Positions 45,431 to 54,183 are shown, counted from the first letter of the stretch. The stretch is 64,000 bases of DNA from Flavobacterium gawalongense (GCF_007097265.1 NZ_VJZP01000001.1:287314-351313), one strand, 5' to 3'. Program-made: numbers and translations. Notes: generated from the sequence alone by a model not told the origin.

Positions 45431-46279
45431 ATGAATTATTACATTGTTATTCCGGCTCATAACGAAGAAGCATTTATTGCTTTAACTTTGGAATCTTTGA
45501 TTTCGCAAACTGTTTTACCAAAAAAAGTGGTGGTGGTCAATGATAATTCTACCGACAAAACAGCCGAAATCGTAACAGCTTTCGTCAAAGAAAATCCGTT
45601 TATTACTTTGGTAAACAAAACTTCAAGTGCGATACATCTTCCGGGAAGTAAAGTCATTCAGGCGTTTCACAAAGGTTTTGAAACATTGGACGAAGATTAT
45701 GACGTCATAGTAAAACTGGATGCCGACTTAATTCTACCTAACAATTATTTTGAAACTATTTTAAACATTTTCGAAAAAGATGCAACAATAGGGATGGCCG
45801 GCGGATTTGCCTATATCGAAAAAAACGGCGAATGGATTCTGGAAAACCTAACCGATAAAGACCATATTCGAGGCGCATTCAAAGCCTATAGAAAAGCATG
45901 TTTTCAACAAATAGACAACTTAAAACCTGCAATGGGTTGGGACACCGTTGATGAATTATTGTCTAAATTTTATGGCTGGAAAATAGCTACTGATGCTTCA
46001 TTAATCGTAAAACATCTAAAACCAACTGGAGCTAATTATAACAAAACAGCACGTTACAAACAAGGTGAAGCTTTTTACACCTTAGGTTACGGTTTTTTAA
46101 TCACGGCGATTGCCTCGGCAAAACTGGCTATGATGAAAAAGAAACCTTTCCTTTTTTTAGATTACATCAAAGGTTTTTGGAAAGCCAAAGCTGCTAAAAC
46201 CCCTTTATTGGTAACTGCAGAACAAGCAAAATTCATTCGGAATTATCGTTTGAAGAAAATGAAAGAAAAAATTTTCTAA
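45431..46279 (+). CDS. Family 2 glycosyltransferase
   Basis: A 282-aa GT-A fold glycosyltransferase. The N-terminal motif IPAHNEEAFIALTLESLISQ and the DDNSTDKT region bind the nucleotide sugar, and KLDADLILP supplies the DxD metal motif near residue 95. No transmembrane helices are obvious, so it is probably cytoplasmic or peripheral. Donor and acceptor are unknown. It lies between the methyltransferase and the MlaE gene on the same strand. Confidence 0.85.
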   Translation: MNYYIVIPAHNEEAFIALTLESLISQTVLPKKVVVVNDNSTDKTAEIVTAFVKENPFITLVNKTSSAIHLPGSKVIQAFHKGFETLDEDYDVIVKLDADLILPNNYFETILNIFEKDATIGMAGGFAYIEKNGEWILENLTDKDHIRGAFKAYRKACFQQIDNLKPAMGWDTVDELLSKFYGWKIATDASLIVKHLKPTGANYNKTARYKQGEAFYTLGYGFLITAIASAKLAMMKKKPFLFLDYIKGFWKAKAAKTPLLVTAEQAKFIRNYRLKKMKEKIF

Positions 46280-46286
46280 CGAAAAC

Positions 46287-46315
46287 TACGAACTCAAAAC
46301 TTATAACTCATAACT
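46287..46315. repeat. AACTCATAAC-type dispersed repeat
   Basis: AACTCAAAACTTATAACTCA-like sequence directly upstream of the mlaE -7 box. Related copies flank the four-helix-bundle gene at 48477-48507 and 48850-48885. Confidence 0.5.
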
Positions 46316-46322
46316 ATTTTTG
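46315..46322 (+). promoter_or_regulatory. -7 box of mlaE-mlaF
   Basis: TATTTTTG, 25 nt before the mlaE ATG, at the edge of a dispersed repeat. Confidence 0.45.
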
Positions 46323-46347
46323 TAATTTAGCCCATAATCGCAAAACT

Positions 46348-47097
46348 ATGATGCTCATTCGATATATAACGCAGATAGGAAGATACTTCTTAATGCTGAA
46401 AGAAATTTTCAATAAACAAACTAAATGGTCTGTGATGAGAAATCTAATTTTCAAGGAAATTGACGATTTAATTATTGGTTCTTTGGGTATTGTGGCTTTC
46501 ATTTCTTTCTTTGTTGGAGGTGTTGTTGCCATTCAAACTGCCTTAAACTTGACCAATCCATTAATCCCAAAATATCTTATTGGTTTTGCAACCAGACAAT
46601 CGGTAATATTAGAATTCGCACCCACTTTCATCTCGGTGATTATGGCTGGAAAAATGGGTTCTTTTATCACATCAAGTATTGGAACCATGAGAGTGACAGA
46701 ACAAATTGACGCACTAGAAGTCATGGGCGTTAATTCGTTAAACTATTTAGTTTTTCCAAAAATAATTGCCTTACTATTATATCCATTTGTCATTGGAATC
46801 AGTATGTTCCTGGGAGTATTAGGTGGCTGGATGGCTGGTGTTTATGGTGGTTTTACCTCAAGCGCCGAATTTATAAATGGTGCGCAATTGGATTTTATTC
46901 CATTTCATATCGTTTATGCTTTTCTAAAAACATTGATTTTCGCGATGTTATTAGCAACCATTCCTTCTTTTCACGGATATTACATGAAGGGCGGTGCACT
47001 TGAAGTAGGAAGAGCAAGTACCGTATCATTTGTTTGGACATCGGTTTCAATAATTTCTTTCAATTATATATTAACACAACTGTTATTAGGCTCATGA
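46348..47097 (+). CDS. mlaE: MlaE-family lipid ABC transporter permease
   Basis: A 249-aa integral membrane protein of the MlaE/YrbE family with about five or six hydrophobic segments. It has the family core VVAIQTALNLTNPLIPKYLIGFATRQSVILEFAPTF (key block: FAPTFISVIMAGKMGS) and the EQIDALEVMGVN motif. With MlaF it moves phospholipids between the membranes. The substrate-binding MlaD is not in this window. Its TGA stop overlaps the ATG of mlaF (ATGA at 47094-47097), so the two are translationally coupled. Confidence 0.92.
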   Translation: MMLIRYITQIGRYFLMLKEIFNKQTKWSVMRNLIFKEIDDLIIGSLGIVAFISFFVGGVVAIQTALNLTNPLIPKYLIGFATRQSVILEFAPTFISVIMAGKMGSFITSSIGTMRVTEQIDALEVMGVNSLNYLVFPKIIALLLYPFVIGISMFLGVLGGWMAGVYGGFTSSAEFINGAQLDFIPFHIVYAFLKTLIFAMLLATIPSFHGYYMKGGALEVGRASTVSFVWTSVSIISFNYILTQLLLGS

Positions 47098-47855
47098 TAG
47101 AAGTAAAAAACGTAGAAAAATCATTTGGCGGCATCAAAATTCTTAAAGGTGTTTCGACAGTTTTTGAAACCGGAAAAACAAATTTAATTATTGGACAAAG
47201 TGGATCTGGCAAAACCGTTCTGCTAAAAAGTCTTTTAGGCATACATACACCCGAATCTGGAACAATTTCATTTGACGGTAGAATATATTCTGAATTAAGC
47301 CCAGAGGAAAAACGAGATTTACGAACTGAAATAGGAATGGTTTTTCAAGGAAGTGCCTTGTTTGATTCCATGACCGTAGCTGAAAACGTAGGTTTCCCGT
47401 TAAAAATGTTCACCAAAGACAATAATTCAAAAATTCAGAAACGCGTAGATTTTGTATTAAAAAGAGTTAACCTTACTGACGCACATAAAAAATTACCTTC
47501 GGAAATTTCAGGAGGAATGCAAAAACGTGTGGCAATTGCCCGCGCTATCGTAAACAATCCGAAATACCTGTTTTGTGACGAACCCAATTCTGGATTAGAC
47601 CCAAACACGGCTATATTGATAGATAATCTTATCAAAGAAATTACCGAAGAGTACAATATCACAACCGTAATAAACACGCATGATATGAACTCGGTTATGG
47701 AAATTGGGGAGAAAATTTTATTCTTGAAAGATGGTTTAAAAGCTTGGGAAGGAACTAAAGAAGAAATTTTCAGAACCGATAACGAAGCTGTAGTGGACTT
47801 TGTCTATTCTTCGAATTTATTCAAAAAAGTACGAGAAGCTTATTTGAAGGAATAA
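47094..47855 (+). CDS. mlaF: MlaF-family lipid ABC transporter ATP-binding protein
   Basis: A 253-aa ABC ATPase with Walker A GQSGSGKT, Q-loop MVFQGSALFD, signature SGGMQKR and Walker B YLFCDEPNSGLDP. SGGMQKR rather than SGGQQQR is typical of Mla-type ATPases. The open frame begins at 47034 inside mlaE, but the ATG at 47094 overlaps the mlaE stop (ATGA) and gives the normal start MIEVKNVEKSFGG. It powers the MlaE permease. Confidence 0.93.
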   Translation: MIEVKNVEKSFGGIKILKGVSTVFETGKTNLIIGQSGSGKTVLLKSLLGIHTPESGTISFDGRIYSELSPEEKRDLRTEIGMVFQGSALFDSMTVAENVGFPLKMFTKDNNSKIQKRVDFVLKRVNLTDAHKKLPSEISGGMQKRVAIARAIVNNPKYLFCDEPNSGLDPNTAILIDNLIKEITEEYNITTVINTHDMNSVMEIGEKILFLKDGLKAWEGTKEEIFRTDNEAVVDFVYSSNLFKKVREAYLKE

Positions 47856-47869
47856 AAATTACGCCAAAT

Positions 47870-48472
47870 TTAACTTGTTTTTAATAACTCTACCTCCGCA
47901 TTTGGATTAAAAAGATAGGTTTTCCCTGAACTCACTTCAAGGCATTCAAAACGCTTGGTTCTTATGGCTATTTTCTTGAAAATCTTTCCGTTTTGGATTC
48001 GAAAAACACTGCCGTAAGGAATTTCGAACACATAATTTTTGTCGTTTTGCTGGTCAAATTGCTTCAATGCCAATGCTAAAGTAGCATCGGTATCGCTACT
48101 GGCTGTTGGGTTTTTGAAATGTCTCGCCAACAACGGCAATAAATGATTTGGAAAAATCTCTGGACGAATGTATGGAATCATCAACCTTTGAAATGAATAC
48201 TTCCACTCGTTTCCATGAGGCTTAATATTCCTTCCAAATTTTTCAAACGCAACCAAATGAGAAATTTCATGAATCAGCGTAATCAGAAACTTGTATTTAT
48301 TCAGGTTTGAATTTACCGTGATTTCATGCTTCCCATTTAAGCCTTTTCGATAATCACCATGACGCGTTTGTCTTTCATTTACAATCTTAAGATGCACTTG
48401 ATTGACAACAATAAGTTCAAAAACTGGTTTTACAGCATGTTCTGGAATATATCTTGCTAAGGTTTCGCTCAA
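47870..48472 (-). CDS. SprT-like zinc metalloprotease-domain protein
   Basis: A 200-aa protein with the SprT-type zinc motif HEISHLVAFEKFG (HExxH) and downstream HGNEWKYSF, similar to the Spartan/SprT family, whose eukaryotic members degrade DNA-protein crosslinks. In bacteria the function is not established. The C-terminal part (VFEIPYGSVFRIQNGKIF... CLEVSSGKTYLFNPNAEVELL) fits the SprT C-terminal zinc-ribbon region but lacks clear cysteines. Convergent with mlaF. Confidence 0.83.
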   Translation of the reverse strand: MSETLARYIPEHAVKPVFELIVVNQVHLKIVNERQTRHGDYRKGLNGKHEITVNSNLNKYKFLITLIHEISHLVAFEKFGRNIKPHGNEWKYSFQRLMIPYIRPEIFPNHLLPLLARHFKNPTASSDTDATLALALKQFDQQNDKNYVFEIPYGSVFRIQNGKIFKKIAIRTKRFECLEVSSGKTYLFNPNAEVELLKTS

Positions 48473-48476
48473 AATA

Positions 48477-48507
48477 GTTATGAGTTAGGAATTATAAGTT
48501 ATGAGTT
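48477..48507. repeat. Dispersed repeat, left flank of the four-helix-bundle gene
   Basis: GTTATGAGTTAGG and ATTATAAGTTATGAGTT in tandem. The inner copy supplies the last residues and the TAA of the four-helix-bundle gene. It is in inverted orientation to the copy at 48850-48885. Confidence 0.6.
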
Positions 48508-48852
48508 TTTCTTTGAGGTTATTATAATACTTCGTATAATTTTCAAAACTTCATTATTCTGTTTGTAAATTGATTCAAATTCTATCTCGGAAATATAATT
48601 GGTTTCTTTTAAAAGCTCTAACCAATAAAGAGATTCATTACATTCTTTCTGAGCTATTGACAACTTATGAATAAAATCAGGCTTGCTTTGCGCATTTACC
48701 GCTTCACGGACATTTGCTCCAACAGAAGTAACTGAACGCAAAAATTGTTTACTCATAATATATTCGTTCTTTTCAGCGACCAAGTATTTGTAAAAATTCA
48801 CACCTCTAATTGCCAACTCAAAACTCTTTGTTTTTACAATACTTTCACTCAT
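48499..48852 (-). CDS. Four-helix bundle protein (23S rRNA IVS family)
   Basis: A 117-aa protein of the four-helix bundle/IVS family: KSFELAIRGVNFYKYL, QFLRSVTSVGANVREAVNAQSKPDFIHKL and ECNESLYWLELLKETN are the usual helices. Such genes occur inside 23S rRNA intervening sequences or as short free-standing genes in Bacteroidetes; function is unknown. Both ends lie in inverted copies of a dispersed repeat, so it may be mobile. The final residues NS and the stop codon come from the repeat. Confidence 0.85.
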   Translation of the reverse strand: MSESIVKTKSFELAIRGVNFYKYLVAEKNEYIMSKQFLRSVTSVGANVREAVNAQSKPDFIHKLSIAQKECNESLYWLELLKETNYISEIEFESIYKQNNEVLKIIRSIIITSKKNS

Positions 48853-48885
48853 AATTCATAACTTAAAATTTATAACTCTAAGTTA
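48850..48885. repeat. Dispersed repeat, right flank of the four-helix-bundle gene
   Basis: CATAATTCATAACTTAAAAT and TATAACTCTAAGTTA; the reverse complement (ATTTTAAGTTATGAATT) parallels ATTATAAGTTATGAGTT on the left flank. It contains the ATG of the four-helix-bundle gene and the stop codon of the SDR gene (48883-48885). Confidence 0.6.
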
Positions 48886-49560
48886 CGGATTCGTAGAAGA
48901 TACTTGCAACACTTTTCCGTTGAAATATTTATTTCCAGTCAGCGTAAAATTAAAAATATAATCCGCCATTTCACTCGCTGTAATTGGAGCTTGATAGCCT
49001 GGAAAAGCTTCAGCTAACATTTCTGTTTGAACCGAACCTAAAGCCAAAACATTAAAAGCAATACCTCTTTCTTTATATTCCTCAGCTAATAATTCTGATA
49101 ATGTAATAACAGCACCTTTACTGGAACTATAAGCTGCAAGTCCTGCAAATTTCAAACTTCCCTGAATTCCGCCCATAGAACTTATTGTTACTACATGGCT
49201 TCCTTTTTGTAAATAAGGCAAACAAATGCGAGTCAAATTAGCAACTCCAAAAACATTGACTTTATAGATATTTTCGAAATCTTCCTGAGTTGTTTCTGAA
49301 AATGGTTTCAACAATAAACTTCCTGCATTATGAATGACCGCATCAATTTGTTTCCAAGACTTAGAAAGAAAATCTTGCACTTTCTCTAATTCTGATTCAT
49401 TAGATAAATCAACCGAAAGGCAAGTGATATTTTCATTCCCTAATAAAGCTTGCGGAATTTTTCTTGAAATGGCTAACACTTGATGTCCAGCCTTGGCAAA
49501 TTGCAATGCCAACTCATATCCTATCCCTCTACTAGTTCCTGTAATAATAATATTTTTCAT
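48883..49560 (-). CDS. Short-chain dehydrogenase/reductase
   Basis: A 225-aa classical SDR. The cofactor motif is TGTSRGIGYELA (TGxxxGIG) at the N-terminus, NAG at residue 78 region (IHNAGSL), and the catalytic Ser and Tyr-x3-Lys are in TISSMGG and AAYSSSKGAVI. Substrate is unknown; the basic residue after TGTSR suggests NADP. A -7 box lies 4 nt before the ATG. The 3' end is in a dispersed repeat. Confidence 0.9.
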   Translation of the reverse strand: MKNIIITGTSRGIGYELALQFAKAGHQVLAISRKIPQALLGNENITCLSVDLSNESELEKVQDFLSKSWKQIDAVIHNAGSLLLKPFSETTQEDFENIYKVNVFGVANLTRICLPYLQKGSHVVTISSMGGIQGSLKFAGLAAYSSSKGAVITLSELLAEEYKERGIAFNVLALGSVQTEMLAEAFPGYQAPITASEMADYIFNFTLTGNKYFNGKVLQVSSTNP

Positions 49561-49564
49561 GTAG

Positions 49565-49572
49565 CAAAAATA
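49565..49572 (-). promoter_or_regulatory. -7 box of the SDR gene (predicts leaderless mRNA)
   Basis: The minus strand reads TATTTTTG, then CTAC, then the ATG at 49560. The 4-nt gap equals that of three other genes here. Confidence 0.5.
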
Positions 49573-49652
49573 AACAAAAACACTAAAAAAAGCATCATTT
49601 TAGCTGTAGGTATTGTTTCAAATATAAAAATAAGGTTTTCTATAATTATGCT

Positions 49653-49660
49653 TAATTTTG
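49653..49660 (+). promoter_or_regulatory. -7 box of the GNAT gene at 49693
   Basis: TAATTTTG, 32 nt before the ATG at 49693. It lies within the longer open frame and overlaps the alternative ATG at 49649, so the 49693 start is preferred. Confidence 0.5.
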
Positions 49661-49692
49661 CCGAAACAAAATACTATTTGAATTCGCAGCAA

Positions 49693-50262
49693 ATGACAGA
49701 AAACATACAATTAGAAATAGCAAAACTGCATGATATTGATGGAATTTTGGCATTACAGGAATTGTATCTGGTATCTAATTTATCCGAAGAAGAAAAAGCT
49801 TCAGGGTTTGTCACTACGCCGTTTTCAATCCCTCAACTAACCGAAGTCATAGGACAACAAGGCTTGTTTATCGCCAAAGACAATACTAGAATCATCGCTT
49901 ATATTTTTGCAGGAGGCTGGGATTTTTTCAACCAATGGTCCATATTCAATTATATGACTACATTATTTCCTAATCTTAAATTTTTAGATTTCGATATTAC
50001 TACAACCAATAGCTTTCAGTATGGACCTATTTGTATTCATAAGGAATATCGAGGAAAAGGATTAATAACACCACTTTTCGAATTTATGAGAATCAATATT
50101 GTACAACGATATCCATTGGCTTTGACCTTTATCAATAAAACCAATATTCCATCTACAAAAGCGCATACCGAAAAACTAAAATGGACGATCATCGCTGATT
50201 TTCAATTCAACAATAACAATTATTTTATTTTGGCTTATGACATGAATAAACCCGTTATCTAA
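49693..50262 (+). CDS. GNAT-family N-acetyltransferase-like protein
   Basis: A 189-aa protein with a GNAT-type core: YGPICIHKEYRGKGLITPLFEFM contains the acetyl-CoA motif (RGKGL), and FINKTNIPSTKAHTEKLKW resembles motif B. Substrate is unknown. The upstream frame is open for another 71 codons but overlaps the divergent SDR gene and the promoter, so the start at 49693 (MTENIQLEIAKLHDIDG) is chosen. Confidence 0.8.
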   Translation: MTENIQLEIAKLHDIDGILALQELYLVSNLSEEEKASGFVTTPFSIPQLTEVIGQQGLFIAKDNTRIIAYIFAGGWDFFNQWSIFNYMTTLFPNLKFLDFDITTTNSFQYGPICIHKEYRGKGLITPLFEFMRINIVQRYPLALTFINKTNIPSTKAHTEKLKWTIIADFQFNNNNYFILAYDMNKPVI

Positions 50263-50268
50263 AACTCA

Positions 50269-51246
50269 CTAATTCATGTGAATTTCGTGTGTTGGAGCAT
50301 TGGTCATTTGCGTAACCGCAGGTAATAACTCCTGAATAAACGAAGTCATGTGAGATAAATCCATAGCTTTAAATTCATCCGAAACATGATGGTAGAATTC
50401 GAAATTTTCAAAATCGAAAGTACTCACAGATTGACAAGGCACATGAAACTCATTGTAAAAAGAATAATTATCTGATCTGTAAAACAATTGGTATTCGGCT
50501 TCTTTTGGAAGAAAACCAATCGTATTTTTTCCGGTATATTCATTGATTTTACTCGCCATATTCGATTTATCAAAACCAGTAATATAAGCTAGATAATCTC
50601 TTTTCATTGGCACTCCAATCATCTCAATATTGAATTGCGCGTATAAATTAAAGTTTTGTGCTTTCAGCTTTTTAGCTAAATGTTTAGAACCTAACAATCC
50701 TTTTTCTTCTCCTGTAAAAAACACGAAAAGAACACTTCTTTTATTGTTTTTAACAGCACTGAAATATTTAGCCATTTCAGCAACTGCAGTTGTTCCTGAC
50801 GCATCATCATTGGCACCATTATTTATAAAATCTCCATTGACTCCCTTTTTATCAATTCCAATATGATCATAATGCGCACTTAGAATTATAAATTCATTTT
50901 TCAAAACAGCGTCAGTACCTTCAACAAAACCTACAATATTGAATGCCGTTTCTTTGAAAGTTGATAACGTATCGCGATACGATTTAAAATAAGGCTTTAC
51001 ATCGTTGTTTTTAAAAAACTGCTCCAAATAATCAGCCGCTTTTACCATTCCTTTTGTTCCGGTTTCCCTACCTTCTAACTCGTCAGAAGTCAAATATTTC
51101 AACGTTTCTGCAACATCATTTTCTTTGACTTTATATTCAGCTTCTAATAGTTTTAATCGGGTATCGTTTGTGGCTTGGGCCGTGATAGAAGAAGTTGATA
51201 AACATCCGAATAAAACGAATGGAAGAAGTAAAAGTGTATTTTTCAT
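50269..51246 (-). CDS. M28-family zinc aminopeptidase
   Basis: A 325-aa secreted peptidase with a signal or lipoprotein-type N-terminus (LLLLPFVLFGCLSTSSITAQ, possible lipobox LFGC). The M28 metal ligands are visible in order: SAHYDHIG, NNGANDDASGT, FFTGEEKGLLGS, FNIEMIG and the terminal YHHVSDE. It probably degrades periplasmic or external peptides. The gene is separate from the downstream-facing cluster by 57 bp. Confidence 0.88.
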   Translation of the reverse strand: MKNTLLLLPFVLFGCLSTSSITAQATNDTRLKLLEAEYKVKENDVAETLKYLTSDELEGRETGTKGMVKAADYLEQFFKNNDVKPYFKSYRDTLSTFKETAFNIVGFVEGTDAVLKNEFIILSAHYDHIGIDKKGVNGDFINNGANDDASGTTAVAEMAKYFSAVKNNKRSVLFVFFTGEEKGLLGSKHLAKKLKAQNFNLYAQFNIEMIGVPMKRDYLAYITGFDKSNMASKINEYTGKNTIGFLPKEAEYQLFYRSDNYSFYNEFHVPCQSVSTFDFENFEFYHHVSDEFKAMDLSHMTSFIQELLPAVTQMTNAPTHEIHMN

Positions 51247-51303
51247 AGTTTATAATTCTTTGGTTAAGGAGTAAATCTTCTTTAAATAGATAGGATCAAA
51301 ATC

Positions 51304-51945
51304 TTATTTCTTATAATATTTTTTGTAGACCGCATACATTTGAATTAGAGCTAAAACTACAAAAAATAACGGAATAATTACAGGCAATATATATCTTGAG
51401 AAACTAGCCGTGTTTTGGGAAAACAAATTTAGAATAGTTACTAACCCCAGCATTCCAAAAAACGTCCCTACTAAAGTTCCAAAAACGTAATAATATTTAA
51501 GTCTTTTTTCGATAGCAATATAATTCCCATTAATCAAATAGAGATTCCAACCTGTCCAAAATGGTAATTGAAGAAAATTGATACCATTCAAAAACATACC
51601 AATGAGAAAAGGCGAATACATAATAAATTTTTCTAAATCATTATGATTTTCTACTGTTTGATTCGAATGAGCATAAAAAGAATACCCCAGAAACAGCAAA
51701 AAGAAAACAGCAAAAAAATCGATCACTTTCATCAATTTTTTATTGTTTACCAATTGATTTGCAAAAATCAACGTGAAGTAAATGACAAAAAACTCAACCA
51801 AAATAACACCCAACAAATAAAAAATCAAACTATTTATACCTAATTCAGAGTAAATTTTGAACCCAATAATATTTAAATATCCCAGTGGAACTGAGCCAAT
51901 AAAGCTCACTAAGGAACCAACGAGAATATTTTTTACAACTTTCAT
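51304..51945 (-). CDS. LysE-like multi-pass membrane protein
   Basis: A 213-aa protein with six hydrophobic segments. The first contains SFIGSVPLGYLNIIG, similar to the GPxxxL region of LysE/RhtB exporters, but the match is weak. It could export an amino acid or small amine; this is inferred. It is the last gene of a run in which it follows an ATP-grasp ligase by only 4 bp, so they are likely to work together. Confidence 0.55.
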   Translation of the reverse strand: MKVVKNILVGSLVSFIGSVPLGYLNIIGFKIYSELGINSLIFYLLGVILVEFFVIYFTLIFANQLVNNKKLMKVIDFFAVFFLLFLGYSFYAHSNQTVENHNDLEKFIMYSPFLIGMFLNGINFLQLPFWTGWNLYLINGNYIAIEKRLKYYYVFGTLVGTFFGMLGLVTILNLFSQNTASFSRYILPVIIPLFFVVLALIQMYAVYKKYYKK

Positions 51946-51949
51946 TTTA

Positions 51950-52984
51950 TTAGAAATTTACAATTTTATTGCTTTGCTCTAAATGCAAGCAATATTCTTT
52001 CATACCTGCTTTGTGCGCTAAATATGGACTTCCATTTTTATGATTTACTACACTTATTTCATACATATACGTAATATGGCGGGCGAGTTCTTTCCAAGCA
52101 AATAGCAAAGAATGCTTCGGGTCATAAATATGTGTGGGTTCACTTGCAGCTCCATTCAACTCAACAATAGAGAAGTTTTTTCCTTGTTCTAATTCATCCA
52201 AAGTAGTATACATAACATCTAATCTTCCGAAATAGAAACCCGGAATTTGCAAACACATTTCATTAATGGTATCGGTTAATTTTGGGGTTATCCAATGGCT
52301 TCCGTCAATAAATTTCGCGCCACGGGCATGATTCCCATAAGGCACTAAATTTAGTTTTTCACCTTTTGGGAGAACCTTCAATAATTTCTTGCCGTATTCT
52401 TGTTTCAATACTTTAAGTTGCAATTCGTAACGCGGATTTTTCCTGATTAACTGTTCAATAGTTGCAATTCCATCTCCCGAAATAATCAGAAATTCTTTGG
52501 AAACTATACCAGTTATTTCACCCTTTTTCTCGTGTGGATAACGCACATAAAAAATTCCAACTTCATTTTCGAAAGGAATTAAATCTTGTACTACATAATC
52601 AAAATTTGCCTTTTCTGCATATCTTTTTAAGTCGGCAACAGTATCTATTTTCTTGACTCCCGAACCACGCAAACCAATATCTGGTTTTGCTATCAATGGA
52701 TATTTTATTCCCGAAAATTCGATTATTTTTAAAATTTCTTCCAGTGAAGTTCCTTCTATTATGAGTTCGGTTTTTGGATAATACCGTTGTGGAATTAAAT
52801 CGTAGATAGCTTTTTTAGACTCCATCATAAATCCACCATTTTTTATGGTTGGATTAGAAGCGTTGAAGAAAAAAATCGATTTTGCTTTAAGCGAATAAAA
52901 TGCCCAAAGAAAATAAATTGGAATATAAACAATCTGAAACGGCCAATATTCCCAATGCGTAATCTTATGAAAAAGTAATTTCAA
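51950..52984 (-). CDS. ATP-grasp ligase-like protein with N-terminal hydrophobic segment
   Basis: A 344-aa protein with an N-terminal hydrophobic stretch (FQIVYIPIYFLWAFYSL, about residues 17-33) and an ATP-grasp fold: YPLIAKPDIGLRGSGVKKI (nucleotide-binding lysine), VVQDLIPFENEVGIFYVRYP and FYFGRLDVMYTT followed by VELNGAASEPTHIYDP (Mg2+-binding region). It resembles D-alanine-D-alanine ligase-type enzymes, but the substrate is unknown. It is flanked by NRDE (11 bp) and the LysE-like gene (4 bp). Confidence 0.75.
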   Translation of the reverse strand: MKLLFHKITHWEYWPFQIVYIPIYFLWAFYSLKAKSIFFFNASNPTIKNGGFMMESKKAIYDLIPQRYYPKTELIIEGTSLEEILKIIEFSGIKYPLIAKPDIGLRGSGVKKIDTVADLKRYAEKANFDYVVQDLIPFENEVGIFYVRYPHEKKGEITGIVSKEFLIISGDGIATIEQLIRKNPRYELQLKVLKQEYGKKLLKVLPKGEKLNLVPYGNHARGAKFIDGSHWITPKLTDTINEMCLQIPGFYFGRLDVMYTTLDELEQGKNFSIVELNGAASEPTHIYDPKHSLLFAWKELARHITYMYEISVVNHKNGSPYLAHKAGMKEYCLHLEQSNKIVNF

Positions 52985-52995
52985 TTGAGAAAATT

Positions 52996-53706
52996 TTAAA
53001 TAGTGATAAATGAGGTCCTATAATCTTTTTGTGTAATCAAATCGCAATGCAAGATAGCGACTTTATTTTTTTCGATTACAGATTGGGTAATACTCAAGGT
53101 TTTCATTTCGTCATTTCGATTGATAACCAATCCGTTTACTTGGTTTTTCTCTTCGGCATAGCGATGAAAATGAAGCATCTCGGCTTCTGAAATTTCTGGA
53201 TTTGCATCCAAAAAAGTATAAAACCAATCGGAACGTTTTTCCCGAATTGCAACCGGATACAAGGTTGACGAAGACCAAATGTGATTTTTATGAATATCTA
53301 AAGAAGTCGCTTCTTTCTGATTACCATTCCATCGCAATTGAAACAGCTCCATATTTTGGAATAAAACCAATGTAAAAGGTTCTATATTTTCCAAATCAAT
53401 TTCATTCCAAAAGTCCTTTGGTGACACCCTACTAATAATATCCAAAACAATCAAACCCCGACTTTTTCTATAAGGAAGTTCTACTTTGTGTTTTTCGTCA
53501 GCTCCATTCAATAAAACCAAAACTGCCCCATTTGCATCGACAACAAACCAAGTTCCTCCAGCTTTTGAATCTTTTGGAAAAATTAGATTTTTTCCGTTAA
53601 TGGTATAATCTTTAGGTGGTATTGCACTTGGCCTGATTACTTTTTCATCTCGATTTGAGGTAATGATAATTGTATCATTGACATTGACAAAACTTACTGT
53701 GCACAT
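52996..53706 (-). CDS. NRDE/TANGO2-family protein
   Basis: A 236-aa protein beginning MCTVSFVNVNDTIIITSNRDE, the defining NRDE motif with Cys2 exposed after removal of Met (N-terminal nucleophile-like). Downstream GGTWFVVDANGAVLVLLNG is also typical of the family. The function of bacterial members is unknown; the eukaryotic homologue TANGO2 affects lipid and heme handling. The start overlaps the end of the DinB gene by 13 bp. Confidence 0.88.
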   Translation of the reverse strand: MCTVSFVNVNDTIIITSNRDEKVIRPSAIPPKDYTINGKNLIFPKDSKAGGTWFVVDANGAVLVLLNGADEKHKVELPYRKSRGLIVLDIISRVSPKDFWNEIDLENIEPFTLVLFQNMELFQLRWNGNQKEATSLDIHKNHIWSSSTLYPVAIREKRSDWFYTFLDANPEISEAEMLHFHRYAEEKNQVNGLVINRNDEMKTLSITQSVIEKNKVAILHCDLITQKDYRTSFITI

Positions 53707-54182
53707 TGATTCCTATATTCGATTGTAGAACGTGCGACACCAAAATTTTCATCAACAATGACATTTTCACATTGTAAAATAGCTACTTTTATCAGCGCCT
53801 GATGATGAATACAATGCTCCAAATTATAAAGCAACTCTCTATAATAGTTACTTTGAATTCGAATTTCCTCTCCATCAATAATCTGTTGCAACTCAATATT
53901 TTTATTCTGTTTTTCTAAATCGTTTTGAATAGTTAAAATATGCTGAATTGCAAAGTTTGCATCGTTCTGGATCAAAACATTACGCTCCCTCTTATCATAA
54001 TTCACTATCCCTAAATCGTATTGATTTTCAAGACACTGAAACATTTCTATAATATGCCTCGTGTGTTCACCAATACTGGCATTGCTCAATTCAGCACATG
54101 AATTTGAGTATTCAGTTTCAGATAATTGATTGAGCAAATTAATCAATTCGTTTAGACTATTATTAATAGAAGGTATCAGCAT
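53694..54182 (-). CDS. DinB/YfiT-like four-helix metal-binding protein
   Basis: A 162-aa alpha-helical protein of the DinB/YfiT superfamily. The characteristic histidines are in SIGEHTRHIIEMF and LEHCIHHQALIKVAI, which would form a metal site. Family members include thiol transferases; the exact role is unknown. It lies 1 bp after DoxX and overlaps the NRDE gene by 13 bp, so translation is coupled. Confidence 0.85.
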   Translation of the reverse strand: MLIPSINNSLNELINLLNQLSETEYSNSCAELSNASIGEHTRHIIEMFQCLENQYDLGIVNYDKRERNVLIQNDANFAIQHILTIQNDLEKQNKNIELQQIIDGEEIRIQSNYYRELLYNLEHCIHHQALIKVAILQCENVIVDENFGVARSTIEYRNQCAQ

Positions 54183-54183
54183 A

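Noticed and set aside
46348..47855. Search for an adjacent mlaD gene
   Set aside because: The genes on both sides (glycosyltransferase, SprT-like protein) are unrelated; no MCE-domain protein is encoded in the window.
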